Shown: positions 1-7,937, counted from the first letter of the stretch. The stretch: 13,784 bases of DNA from 66-474 sp036278635 (GCA_036278635.1 DASUKQ010000024.1:1-13784), one strand, 5' to 3'. Notes: generated by a model not told the origin, from the letters alone. Program-made: numbers and translations.

Positions 1-343
1 CGCCACGCGCGTCCAGATCGAGCCGCACGGCGAGCCGGCGCAGGGTCAACAGCATGGCGAGCGCGACGATCAACGCTTCCACCCGCGCGACCCAGGTGTG
101 CACGCCGGCGACTTCCCAGCCGCCCGCAATCAACCAGAACAGCAACGGCGACTTGTCGGAATACCAGGCGCCGTTGACGGTCGGTACCAGCCACTGTCCG
201 GAATTGAACATTTCCCACGCCGCGGTGAGGTAGCGGGTCTCATCGACCGGAACCGGCGGAAACAGGATTGCGAGCGGCAACAGCAGCAGGCACCACAGCG
301 CGAGCCAGCTCCAGGGAACGCTGGATGCACGGGGAGAACTCAT
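1..343 (-). CDS. ArnT/PMT-family membrane glycosyltransferase, N-terminal fragment
   Basis: Partial gene: the reading frame runs off the left edge, leaving about 114 N-terminal residues of a protein that in this family usually has 500 or more. A short N-terminus leads into a hydrophobic segment (about residues 12-30). This is followed by VDETRY (D34, E35), then PTVNGAWYSDKSPLLFW (about 54-70) and a second hydrophobic stretch (about 86-104). The Asp-Glu pair after the first membrane helix and the downstream 'NG.wY.dKsPL' block are the hallmarks of GT-C lipid-linked sugar transferases such as ArnT, where the first-loop acidic residue is essential. Substrate is unknown: 4-amino-arabinose transfer to lipid A is one possibility, other polyprenyl-phosphate sugars another. 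The ATG at 343 is the first start after an in-frame TGA about 30 nt upstream, and no strong ribosome-binding site is visible. Family assignment is good; specificity cannot be judged from this fragment. Confidence 0.82.
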   Translation of the reverse strand, partial: MSSPRASSVPWSWLALWCLLLLPLAILFPPVPVDETRYLTAAWEMFNSGQWLVPTVNGAWYSDKSPLLFWLIAGGWEVAGVHTWVARVEALIVALAMLLTLRRLAVRLDLDARG

Positions 344-493
344 GCGCGCGCGACACCGCGGCGGCGCAAATCAGGGGGCCTTCCTTCGCCACCCGTCCGC
401 AAACGACGGGAACATGCACGGCCTTGAATCATCATCCGCGTTCCGCAGGAGTGCGGCCGCTGCCTATGGCGTGAGACGCCGCACGAATCAGCG

Positions 494-1066
494 TTACTTG
501 CGCGGCTTGGCCGGTTCGCCCTTGTGGCCCAACTCTTCCAGCAAGGTGCTCATGTCCTCGGCGTGTTCCTCCTCCACTGCCAGGATTTCTTCCATCATCC
601 GGCGCGTGGTGGGATCGTTGGTGCCGAGATAACGGATCATCTCGCTGTAGGTTTCGATGGCGATGCGCTCGGCGACGAGATCTTCCTTGATCATGTCGAC
701 CAGGTCGTCGCCTTCGACGTACTCCGAATGACTGCGGGTCAGCAAGCCTTCCGGCGAAAGGTTGGGAGCGCCTTCGAGCTGCGTGATGCGCTCGGCGATC
801 TGGTCCGCGTGACCCTGTTCCTCGTTGGCGTGCTCCAGGAACTCGGCGGCTACGCTCTGCGAGTGGATACCCGAAGCCATGTAGTAGTGGAACTTGTAGC
901 GGAGCACACAGACGAGTTCGGTAGCCAGCGCTTCATTCAGCAGCTTGATCACCGTCTCGCGGTCGGCCTTGTAGCCCTCGGTGATCGCGCCCTTGTGGAT
1001 GTACTGGCGCGCGCGCTTGCGGATGGTCTTGATGTCGGTCAGAAACGGTTTGTTCTTGCTGGCCAT
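494..1066 (-). CDS. Ferritin-like di-iron protein (bacterioferritin-related, predicted haem-free)
   Basis: A 190-residue four-helix-bundle protein of the ferritin/bacterioferritin superfamily, expected to oxidise and store Fe(II) in the cytoplasm. The ferroxidase ligand pattern is complete: E50 (ATELV), E83xxH86 (EEQGH), E133 (VAERI) and E165xxH168 (EEEH). Aligned by eye with E. coli Bfr (E18, E51/H54, E94, E127/H130), the haem-ligand Met52 position is Gln84, so intersubunit haem binding is not expected. The protein is longer than classical Bfr (about 158 residues) because of a basic N-terminal extension of about 30 residues (KNKPFLTDIKTIRKRARQY) and a Lys/Pro-rich tail. A good Shine-Dalgarno, AAGGAG at 1074-1079, sits 7 nt before the ATG. 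It lies 106 nt downstream of thiC on the same strand. I see no convincing promoter or intrinsic terminator around it. Confidence 0.88.
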   Translation of the reverse strand: MASKNKPFLTDIKTIRKRARQYIHKGAITEGYKADRETVIKLLNEALATELVCVLRYKFHYYMASGIHSQSVAAEFLEHANEEQGHADQIAERITQLEGAPNLSPEGLLTRSHSEYVEGDDLVDMIKEDLVAERIAIETYSEMIRYLGTNDPTTRRMMEEILAVEEEHAEDMSTLLEELGHKGEPAKPRK

Positions 1067-1172
1067 GCCCGGACTCCTTCGTCGTCTGCCTTGCGAAGCG
1101 ATTGCCTAGTCTACGCCCTCGAATGTGAAGGCCACCACCACGTTTTCTCGATTGCCGTCATCGACGCGGCGA

Positions 1173-3050
<1,878 letters not shown>

Positions 3051-3059
3051 GGGTGCGCG

Positions 3060-3084
3060 TCCTTCGTGGGGCAAGAGGACGAAG
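3060..3084 (-). promoter_or_regulatory. thiC ribosome-binding site inside a predicted sequestering hairpin
   Basis: The thiC Shine-Dalgarno GAAGGA (3060-3065) lies within ACGAAG (plus-strand 3062-3067), which is exactly complementary to CTTCGT (plus-strand 3079-3084) just upstream on the transcript. The two arms are separated by an 11-nt loop. Pairing would hide the ribosome-binding site. No terminator with a U-run is visible between riboswitch and ATG, so translational control is the likelier mode. The pairing was found by eye and not folded by program. Confidence 0.45.
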
Positions 3085-3123
3085 CGGCGGCGCCGTGCGC
3101 ACGAACATCAGCGCCCGTGCGGC

Positions 3124-3207
3124 GAAGCTCCCTACACCGGTGCAAACCGGATCAGGTTCGAAGGGTGTTTCTCAGCTTGCCGTCGCGACGCCAAGCACCC
3201 CCGCTTC
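3124..3207 (-). ncRNA. TPP riboswitch (THI element)
   Basis: The leader of thiC carries the standard thi-box. On the minus strand it reads GGGGTGC, then GCTGAGA and ACACCC (the pyrimidine-sensing arm), then GAACCTGATC, GGTTTGCACC and GTAGGGAGC (the pyrophosphate-sensing arm). The closing helix P1 is formed by GAAGC (3203-3207) and GCTTC (3124-3128). These CUGAGA, ACCUGAUC and GGGA blocks are diagnostic. The aptamer ends 73 nt before the thiC ATG at 3050. In this class, TPP binding stabilises P1 and turns the downstream gene off. Confidence 0.96.
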
Positions 3208-3215
3208 AAGCCGCC

Positions 3216-3245
3216 ATTGAACCACGTTTTTCGTGCGATCGTCCA
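3216..3245 (-). promoter_or_regulatory. Candidate sigma-70 promoter of thiC
   Basis: On the minus strand a -35-like TGGACG (3240-3245, 4 of 6 matches to TTGACA) is followed after 18 bp by TTCAAT (3216-3221, 4 of 6 to TATAAT). Initiation about 7 nt downstream would start the RNA at about 3209, immediately before the 5' strand of riboswitch helix P1. That placement is the main support, since the boxes themselves are weak. The -35 box lies within the left copy of the inverted repeat at 3230-3257. Confidence 0.35.
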
Positions 3246-3421
3246 TGATCGCGGCTTGGTGCTTTCCGACAGGGTTCCGATCGAAGCGGCCGTGGATGCC
3301 CGCTCGAAGCAGATTTTGTGAAAGTCAGGCCATGGATGGCCGTTTTGACGCGGGCTGAACAGAGACCTTCGACGTTCTCAATGGACACCAGCAAAGCAGC
3401 GATCAGGGACGATCGCACGAA
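3230..3421. repeat. 192-bp segment bounded by 28-bp inverted repeats (MITE-like)
   Basis: The left end (3230-3257, TTCGTGCGATCGTCCATGAT plus 8 bases) and the right end (3394-3421) are inverted copies with 26 of 28 bases identical. The interior contains two further short related palindromes, at 3288-3301 (GGCCGTGGATGCCC) and 3331-3344 (GGCCATGGATGGCC). There is no coding frame of note inside. The architecture resembles a non-autonomous inverted-repeat element, but I see no obvious target-site duplication, and the right repeat is itself related to the end of the tetR gene. It could therefore be a local duplication/inversion and not a transposed element. It separates tetR from the thiC leader and contributes sequence to the predicted thiC promoter. 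Confidence 0.6.
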
Positions 3422-3458
3422 TACACCCGGATCAGGGACGATGGCACTGATACGCCCG
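3401..3458. repeat. Tandem 29-bp direct duplication of the tetR 3' end
   Basis: Two adjacent 29-bp units, 3401-3429 and 3430-3458, each begin GATCAGGGACGAT and end CCCG, and match at 25 of 29 positions. The second unit contains the last codons and stop of the TetR gene (encoding RAYQCHRP, stop). The first unit would encode a near-copy (RVYSCDRP, stop) in its own register, so the terminal codons and the stop codon appear duplicated just beyond the gene. The first unit also overlaps the right arm of the 28-bp inverted repeat. Confidence 0.8.
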
Positions 3459-4073
3459 CAGGAACACGTCCACCGTGGCCTCGAGATGCGCCTCGGCTTC
3501 CTCGGGGCTGGGCCGGCCGCAACCGAACAACATGCGCGCATGGTGCTCGCCCTTGAGCAGGGCAAAGAACTGGGTGGCTGCGCGACGGGCGTCGACGATG
3601 TCGAGCTGGCCGGCGGCAACTTCCTTCTGCAGCATGTCGGACAACGCGGCCTGCACCCGCATCGGCCCGGCTTCCCAGAACAGCCTGGCCAGCTTGGGCG
3701 ACTGCTGGGAACTGGCGACCAGCGTGCGGTGCATGTCCAGCGCGCCGTCGCTCATCATCAGCCCAAAGAACGCCCGCGCGATCCCGAGCAACTGTTCGCG
3801 CACCGGGGCGTCAACGTCGACCTGGAACAGCGTCTGCGGCAGCATGCCGTCGCACTTGCAGCGCACGGCTTCGATGAACAACGCTTCCTTGCCGCCAAAA
3901 TGGCTGTACACCGTGAGCTTGGACACGCCGGCCTCGGCCGCGACCGCGTCCATGCTGGTGCCCTCGAAGCCGTTCTGCGGGAACAGTCGTTTGGCCGCGT
4001 CCAGGATGGCGGCGCGTTTTTCCAGGTCCTTGGGCCGACCGGGGCCGTTGCAGCGTTCAGGCGAAGCGTTCAT
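3432..4073 (-). CDS. TetR/AcrR-family transcriptional repressor
   Basis: A 213-residue one-component regulator. The N-terminal TetR DNA-binding domain spans about residues 20-67: AAILDAAKRLF, then the helix-turn-helix GTSMDAVAAEAGVSKLTVYSHF with recognition helix about 51-59, then GGKEALF. The C-terminal half (about 85-205) is an all-helical ligand and dimer domain that resembles the AefR-like C-terminal type (assignment by resemblance only). Cys8, Cys72, Cys74 and Cys182 are present but form no recognised sensor motif. It is divergent from the PCMT-like/tolC operon with 354 bp between the starts, so self-regulation and control of tolC-dependent efflux are reasonable hypotheses. No Shine-Dalgarno is evident before the ATG at 4073, and the start rests on frame and domain position. 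Its last codons lie in a 29-bp unit that is duplicated downstream. Confidence 0.93.
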   Translation of the reverse strand: MNASPERCNGPGRPKDLEKRAAILDAAKRLFPQNGFEGTSMDAVAAEAGVSKLTVYSHFGGKEALFIEAVRCKCDGMLPQTLFQVDVDAPVREQLLGIARAFFGLMMSDGALDMHRTLVASSQQSPKLARLFWEAGPMRVQAALSDMLQKEVAAGQLDIVDARRAATQFFALLKGEHHARMLFGCGRPSPEEAEAHLEATVDVFLRAYQCHRP

Positions 4074-4427
4074 GGGATCGATGATTCGACATGATGAAAC
4101 CCGGCGTTATTATACGCGGGAGTACATATTTTATGGACTGACCCGGATCACACGTCGTGTCCGGGACGTCCGGGTGCTGTCCGCGGACACGTACCTTGCG
4201 GGTCGTGCAGATCCATATGATTGATTTCATTGATTAAAATCGGAACGAACTGCTGGCGCGAAAGGTGCAATCCCGGTATCGGGCGCAGATGACCGCTGTC
4301 ACGACGGCGCGATGACTTCCGGCACTTCGTCGACGCCGGGCCAACCGGCAACCTGATCCGGATTGCCCGTGCAGCGACGCCCGCCTAAGCTTGTGGGGTT
4401 TTGGTCTCCGCTGGAATTTCCACCGAC
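4074..4427. other. Divergent intergenic region tetR / PCMT-like gene
   Basis: This 354-bp gap has no convincing gene. Besides the tetR promoter it holds an inverted repeat CGTGTCCG / CGGACACG (4156-4163 and 4184-4191). It also has an AT-rich island at about 4215-4240 with a TAAAAT that could serve as a plus-strand -10 box (4235-4240), though no good -35 is seen. From about 4245 to 4427 the sequence is GC-rich with short potential stems such as GCCGG/CCGGC (4337-4350). If transcription starts near 4245, the methyltransferase-tolC mRNA would have a leader of about 180 nt. I could not match it to a riboswitch family I know. Confidence 0.4.
4109..4139 (-). promoter_or_regulatory. tetR promoter with overlapping 19-bp palindrome (candidate operator)
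   Basis: A perfect TATAAT lies on the minus strand at 4109-4114, about 36 nt before the tetR ATG. The -35 region (about 4132-4137, TCCATA) is poor. A 19-bp imperfect palindrome, AGTACATATTTTATGGACT at 4121-4139 (7 of 9 pairs complementary around the central base), covers the spacer and -35 region. That is where an autorepressing TetR protein would be expected to bind. AT-rich sequence here contrasts with the GC-rich surroundings. Palindrome and -10 box are seen; binding by this TetR is inferred. Confidence 0.5.
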
Positions 4428-5093
4428 ATGAACATGAATCCCCGTCTCGACATCGCCCGGCGCAACATGGTCGAAAACCAGGTCCGGCCATGGGACGTCC
4501 TGGATGCGAGGGTGCTGGACGTGCTCGCCGCGTTGCCGCGCGAGGTCTTCGCGCCGCCGGCGTACGCGGCACTGGCCTACGCCGATGTCACGCTGCCGAT
4601 CGGCCACGACGAAGTGATGCTGAAGCCGGTCGTCGAAGGTCGTGCCTTGCAGGCGCTGTTGCCCCTGGCCACCGAACGGGTCCTCGAAATCGGTACCGGC
4701 ACCGGTTATTTCGCCGCCTGCCTGGCGCGGCTCGGCGCGCACGTCACCAGCATCGACCGCCGCGCCGACTTCGTGGAAGCCGCCGCAACCCGGCTGCGGT
4801 CACTCGCCATCGACAACGTGGATTGCCTGCACGCGGATGCCCTGGCGGGCTTCACGCCCGGTGGGTCCTTCGACGCGATCGCGGTGACCGGCGCGGTCGC
4901 CGAATTGCCACCCGTGTTCGGCGAGTGGTTGAAGCCGGGCGGCCGTATGTTCGTGATCCGCGGCGTCGAACCGGCGATGCAGGCCGTGTTGCTGCAACGC
5001 GCGGCCGACGGCGGCTGGATCGAGGACCGCCTGTTCGAAACCGACGTTCCCTACCTGGCCGGCGCCGAACCGACGCCCCAATTCAACCTGTAA
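4428..5093 (+). CDS. Protein-L-isoaspartate O-methyltransferase-like SAM methyltransferase
   Basis: A 221-residue cytoplasmic SAM-dependent methyltransferase of the PCMT family, whose founding enzyme methylates isoaspartyl residues to start repair of damaged proteins. SAM motif I, VLEIGTGTGYFAACLA (about residues 85-100), and the acidic post-I end of strand 2, VTSIDRR, are clear. LPIGH (56-60) corresponds to the substrate loop of Pcm, but the usual QTISQP that follows is replaced by EVMLKP. This is therefore a divergent paralogue and repair activity is uncertain. ATG 4428 or 4434 (MNMNPRL) is preferred to in-frame TTG codons upstream; ribosome-binding signals are weak (GGAA at 4413-4416). The stop is 26 nt before tolC and the two genes read as one operon. 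I have seen this pairing as typical of Xanthomonadales, from memory only. Confidence 0.85.
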   Translation: MNMNPRLDIARRNMVENQVRPWDVLDARVLDVLAALPREVFAPPAYAALAYADVTLPIGHDEVMLKPVVEGRALQALLPLATERVLEIGTGTGYFAACLARLGAHVTSIDRRADFVEAAATRLRSLAIDNVDCLHADALAGFTPGGSFDAIAVTGAVAELPPVFGEWLKPGGRMFVIRGVEPAMQAVLLQRAADGGWIEDRLFETDVPYLAGAEPTPQFNL

Positions 5094-5119
5094 ACGCGCC
5101 CCGCCAAGGATTGTCCCGC

Positions 5120-6553
5120 ATGACCTCCCGTCCCGTGTCACGCCGCCATTTCGCGCTCCGCGCCTGCGCCATTGCCGTGGTGGCGGCACTGGGCCTCGCC
5201 GGCGCCGCGACGGCGCGCGCCGAAGACCTGATGGACGCGTATCGACAGGCGCTGCAATCGGATCCGGTGCTCAAGCAGGCGGAAGCCCAGCAGCGCATCG
5301 GGCAGGCCGGCGCGGCCATTTCCCGCGCGCCGCTGCTGCCGCAACTCAACGGCAGTGTTTCCTACAACGACAGCCACGGCACCGGATACCAGTCGCAGCT
5401 GGTCCAGCGGCCGGATGGCGGGCAGCAATTCATCGGCGGAACCAGCTCCAGTGGCGGACTGCGCTCGCGCAGCGAGTCGATCGGCCTCAACCAGGTGTTG
5501 TTCGACCTCGGCCAGTTCGAACAGTGGCGCGCCAGCAAGGCCAACGCACGCTCGACCGAGTCGCAATACGTCGCGGCGCAGCAGGCGTTGATCCTGCGCG
5601 TGGCGCAGGCTTACTTCACCGTGCTCAGCGACGAGGAAAACCTCAAGTTCGCGGAAGCCAACGAAAAGGCGTTGCAGAAGCAGCTCGACCAGGCCCAGGC
5701 CAAGTACGACGTGGGTTTCGCGGCCATCACCGACGTGGTCGACGCCAAGGCGCAACACGACACCGCGGTCGCCAGCGTGATCAGCGCCAGGAACCAGGTG
5801 TTCAACGACCGCCAGGCGCTCGCGCAGATCACCGGCCAGAAGCCCGGCACGCTCGACACACTGACCGAGAACCTGCCGATGAACCCGCCGCAACCGAACG
5901 ACATGGAGACCTGGGTCAAGACCGCGTTGGCCAGCAACCCGTCGCTGCAGGCGCAACGCGAGCTGACGGAAGCCGCGGGTCACGACGTGACCGCCGCGCA
6001 CGCGGCGCATCTGCCGACCCTGGGCGCCTCCATCAGTTACTCGCGCAACCCGGCGTGGGGACCCGGCAACATCGGTCCGGCGTTCGACCTGAGTGGCGAC
6101 CCGGTGCTGCGCGAGAACACCGGCCGCAACGACACCACGGTCGGATTGGTACTCACCGTCCCGCTGTTCCAGGGCGGCGGCATCATCGCGCGCGAGCAGC
6201 AGGCGATTGCGCAACGCGACCAGGCCCGCGACGTGCTGGAGCAGGACCGCCGCACCGTGGTCAGCAACACCCGCAACGCCTTCAATGCCATCGAAGCCGG
6301 CATCAGTTCGGTGGAAGCGCAGAAGCAGGCGGTCCTTTCGGCCAAGACCGCCCTCGATGCAACCCAGGCCGGCTACGAGATCGGCACGCGTACCATCGTC
6401 GATCTCCTGATCGCCCAGCAGAACTACTTCCAGGCGCAGAGCTCGTATTCGCAGGCACGCCACGCGTTGGTGGTCAACCAGCTCAACCTCGACTATGCGG
6501 CGGGCACCCTGACCGTCGAGGCGCTGCAGAAGGTCAACGCCTTGTTGCAGTGA
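5120..6553 (+). CDS. tolC: TolC-family outer-membrane channel protein
   Basis: A 477-residue outer-membrane efflux / type I secretion channel subunit. TolC trimers form a beta-barrel plus periplasmic alpha-tunnel that docks with inner-membrane pumps. Residues 1-34 are a signal peptide ending ATARA before EDLMDAYRQAL, the usual mature start of TolC proteins. Two structural repeats are visible. Each has the family signature: YDVGFAAITDVVDAKAQHD (about residue 194) and GYEIGTRTIVDLLIAQQNYF (about 417). Length is normal for the family. AAGGA (5106-5110) precedes the ATG by 9 nt, which fixes the start. It follows the PCMT-like gene by 26 nt, and its 3' end overlaps the convergent waaA gene by 20 bp, so no terminator separates them. 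The n-region contains SRRHF, resembling a twin-arginine motif (see findings). Confidence 0.96.
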   Translation: MTSRPVSRRHFALRACAIAVVAALGLAGAATARAEDLMDAYRQALQSDPVLKQAEAQQRIGQAGAAISRAPLLPQLNGSVSYNDSHGTGYQSQLVQRPDGGQQFIGGTSSSGGLRSRSESIGLNQVLFDLGQFEQWRASKANARSTESQYVAAQQALILRVAQAYFTVLSDEENLKFAEANEKALQKQLDQAQAKYDVGFAAITDVVDAKAQHDTAVASVISARNQVFNDRQALAQITGQKPGTLDTLTENLPMNPPQPNDMETWVKTALASNPSLQAQRELTEAAGHDVTAAHAAHLPTLGASISYSRNPAWGPGNIGPAFDLSGDPVLRENTGRNDTTVGLVLTVPLFQGGGIIAREQQAIAQRDQARDVLEQDRRTVVSNTRNAFNAIEAGISSVEAQKQAVLSAKTALDATQAGYEIGTRTIVDLLIAQQNYFQAQSSYSQARHALVVNQLNLDYAAGTLTVEALQKVNALLQ

Positions 6554-7850
6554 GGGGGGCCTTGCGGTTCTCGTCGCGATAGCGGGCGCGGGCGAAAATC
6601 CTGCCGAGCAGCACCATCGTCCGTCGTGCGGCACCACGCTCGCGCGCGCACACCGCGCGCGCCGCTGCGCCCATCCGCGCGAGTGCCTCGGGGTCGCGCA
6701 GCAGATCCAGCACCGTCGCACCCAGCTCCTGCGAGGACTCGATCCGGCACGCACCACCCGCCGCGACGAGGGTGCGCGTGATTTCCTCGAAATTGAAGGT
6801 GTACGGCCCGACCACGACCGGCTTCGACAGCGCGGCGGGCTCCAGCACATTGTGGCCGCCGATCGGCACCAGGGACCCGGCGACGAACGCAAGGTCCGAC
6901 GCCGCGAAGTAGCGCATCATCACGCCCATCGCGTCGATCACGAGACACTGCGTCTCCGCATCGGCGTCGCCGGCGTTGTGGGTGGCCACCGTGAAACCGA
7001 GATTGCGCGCGGCGTGCTCGACCAGACGGAAGCGCTCCGGATGCCGGGCCGCCACCAGCAACAGCGCGTCCGGCATGCGAGCCAGCACGGCGAGATGCGC
7101 CTCGAACGCGGCCAGATCCTCGCCCTCGTGGGTGCTGGCGGCGATCCACACCGGCCGCGTTTCGCCCCATCCCGCGCGCAATTCCTCGCCGCGCTGCCTG
7201 GCGCCCTTGGGAAGTGGAATGTCGTACTTGAGGTTGCCGGAGACGTGCACGCGCGAAGCCGGCGCCCCCAACGCGCGGTACCGGCGCGCGTCGGCATGCG
7301 ATTGCGCCGCGACCAGCGCCACGTTGCCGAGCGCCTGGCGTACCAGCGCGCGGATCGGGCGATAACCCCGCAACGAGCGCTCCGACAACCGGGCGTTCAC
7401 CACCGCCAGCGGAATTCCGCGCCGGCCACAGTGATGAAACAGGTTGGGCCAGATTTCGGTTTCCACCACCACCGCCAGCACGGGGCGGATGCGGTCCAGG
7501 AAACGCGTCACGGCGCGCGGCAGGTCGTACGGCAGGTAGACGTGGAAGACCTCGTCGCCGAACAACTTGCGGACCCGCTCGGAGCCGGTCGGCGTCACCG
7601 TCGTGACGACCATCGGGCGCGGCGCGTAACGCCTGCGCAGCGACTGGATCAAGGGCACCGCCGCGTTGACCTCGCCCACCGACACCGCGTGGATCCAGAT
7701 GCAATTGCGCAGGCCGGGATCGGGAAAGCGCCCGAAACGCTCGCGCCAGCGCCGGAAGTAACCGCGGTAACGGAAACCGCGGGCCATGAGCCGCCAGACG
7801 ATGATCGGCGTGGCGACGTACATCGCGACGGTGTACAGAAAACGCAGCAT
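6534..7850 (-). CDS. waaA: 3-deoxy-D-manno-octulosonic acid transferase (Kdo transferase)
   Basis: WaaA/KdtA (glycosyltransferase family 30) adds Kdo from CMP-Kdo to the lipid A precursor on the cytoplasmic face of the inner membrane, starting the LPS core. The 438-residue protein has a short N-terminal membrane anchor (about residues 1-20). The family block WIHAVSVGE follows, whose E60 aligns with the proposed proton-acceptor Glu. Also present are TVTPTGSE, VVVETEIWPNL, SGNLKYD, ASTHEGED and PIGGHNVLEPA, the last two being the conserved CMP-Kdo-binding region. Length matches the family (E. coli 425). Its stop lies inside the tolC coding sequence on the other strand. No Shine-Dalgarno is seen before the ATG. 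A TATACT at 7877-7882 (minus) could be the -10 box, giving a leader of about 20 nt. Confidence 0.96.
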   Translation of the reverse strand: MLRFLYTVAMYVATPIIVWRLMARGFRYRGYFRRWRERFGRFPDPGLRNCIWIHAVSVGEVNAAVPLIQSLRRRYAPRPMVVTTVTPTGSERVRKLFGDEVFHVYLPYDLPRAVTRFLDRIRPVLAVVVETEIWPNLFHHCGRRGIPLAVVNARLSERSLRGYRPIRALVRQALGNVALVAAQSHADARRYRALGAPASRVHVSGNLKYDIPLPKGARQRGEELRAGWGETRPVWIAASTHEGEDLAAFEAHLAVLARMPDALLLVAARHPERFRLVEHAARNLGFTVATHNAGDADAETQCLVIDAMGVMMRYFAASDLAFVAGSLVPIGGHNVLEPAALSKPVVVGPYTFNFEEITRTLVAAGGACRIESSQELGATVLDLLRDPEALARMGAAARAVCARERGAARRTMVLLGRIFARARYRDENRKAPLTATRR

Positions 7851-7876
7851 GGCGGAAACCGGAACGGCAGCGGGCG

Positions 7877-7882
7877 AGTATA
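7877..7882 (-). promoter_or_regulatory. Candidate -10 box of waaA
   Basis: TATACT on the minus strand matches the sigma-70 -10 consensus at 5 of 6 positions, with a predicted start about 20 nt before the waaA ATG. No acceptable -35 is seen. That position falls at the edge of a perfect 8-bp hairpin, TCGCTCGC-TGC-GCGAGCGA (7901-7919). The call rests on the -10 box and its distance only. Confidence 0.3.
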
Positions 7883-7937
7883 ACTTTCGGGATCGCGGTT
7901 TCGCTCGCTGCGCGAGCGAGTCGCCTGCACGCAGCAG

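Noticed and set aside
468..480. Small hairpin GGCGT-GAG-ACGCC just after the ferritin-like gene as a terminator
   Set aside because: The stem is only 5 bp and no T-run follows on the minus strand.
3051..3074. Upstream in-frame ATG for thiC (MPHEGRAP)
   Set aside because: The Shine-Dalgarno lies downstream of this ATG, within the would-be coding sequence, and positions translation at 3050.
4217..4368. Tiny plus-strand frames in the tetR/tolC gap (MIDFID, MTAVTTAR and a 14-codon frame overlapping it by ATGA) as leader peptides
   Set aside because: They lack ribosome-binding sites and a codon run that would suggest attenuation, and frames this short arise by chance.
5138..6892. 584-codon minus-strand frame spanning tolC and the end of waaA
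   Set aside because: It is antisense to TolC with its two clear family signatures, and its composition is that of a codon-bias shadow.
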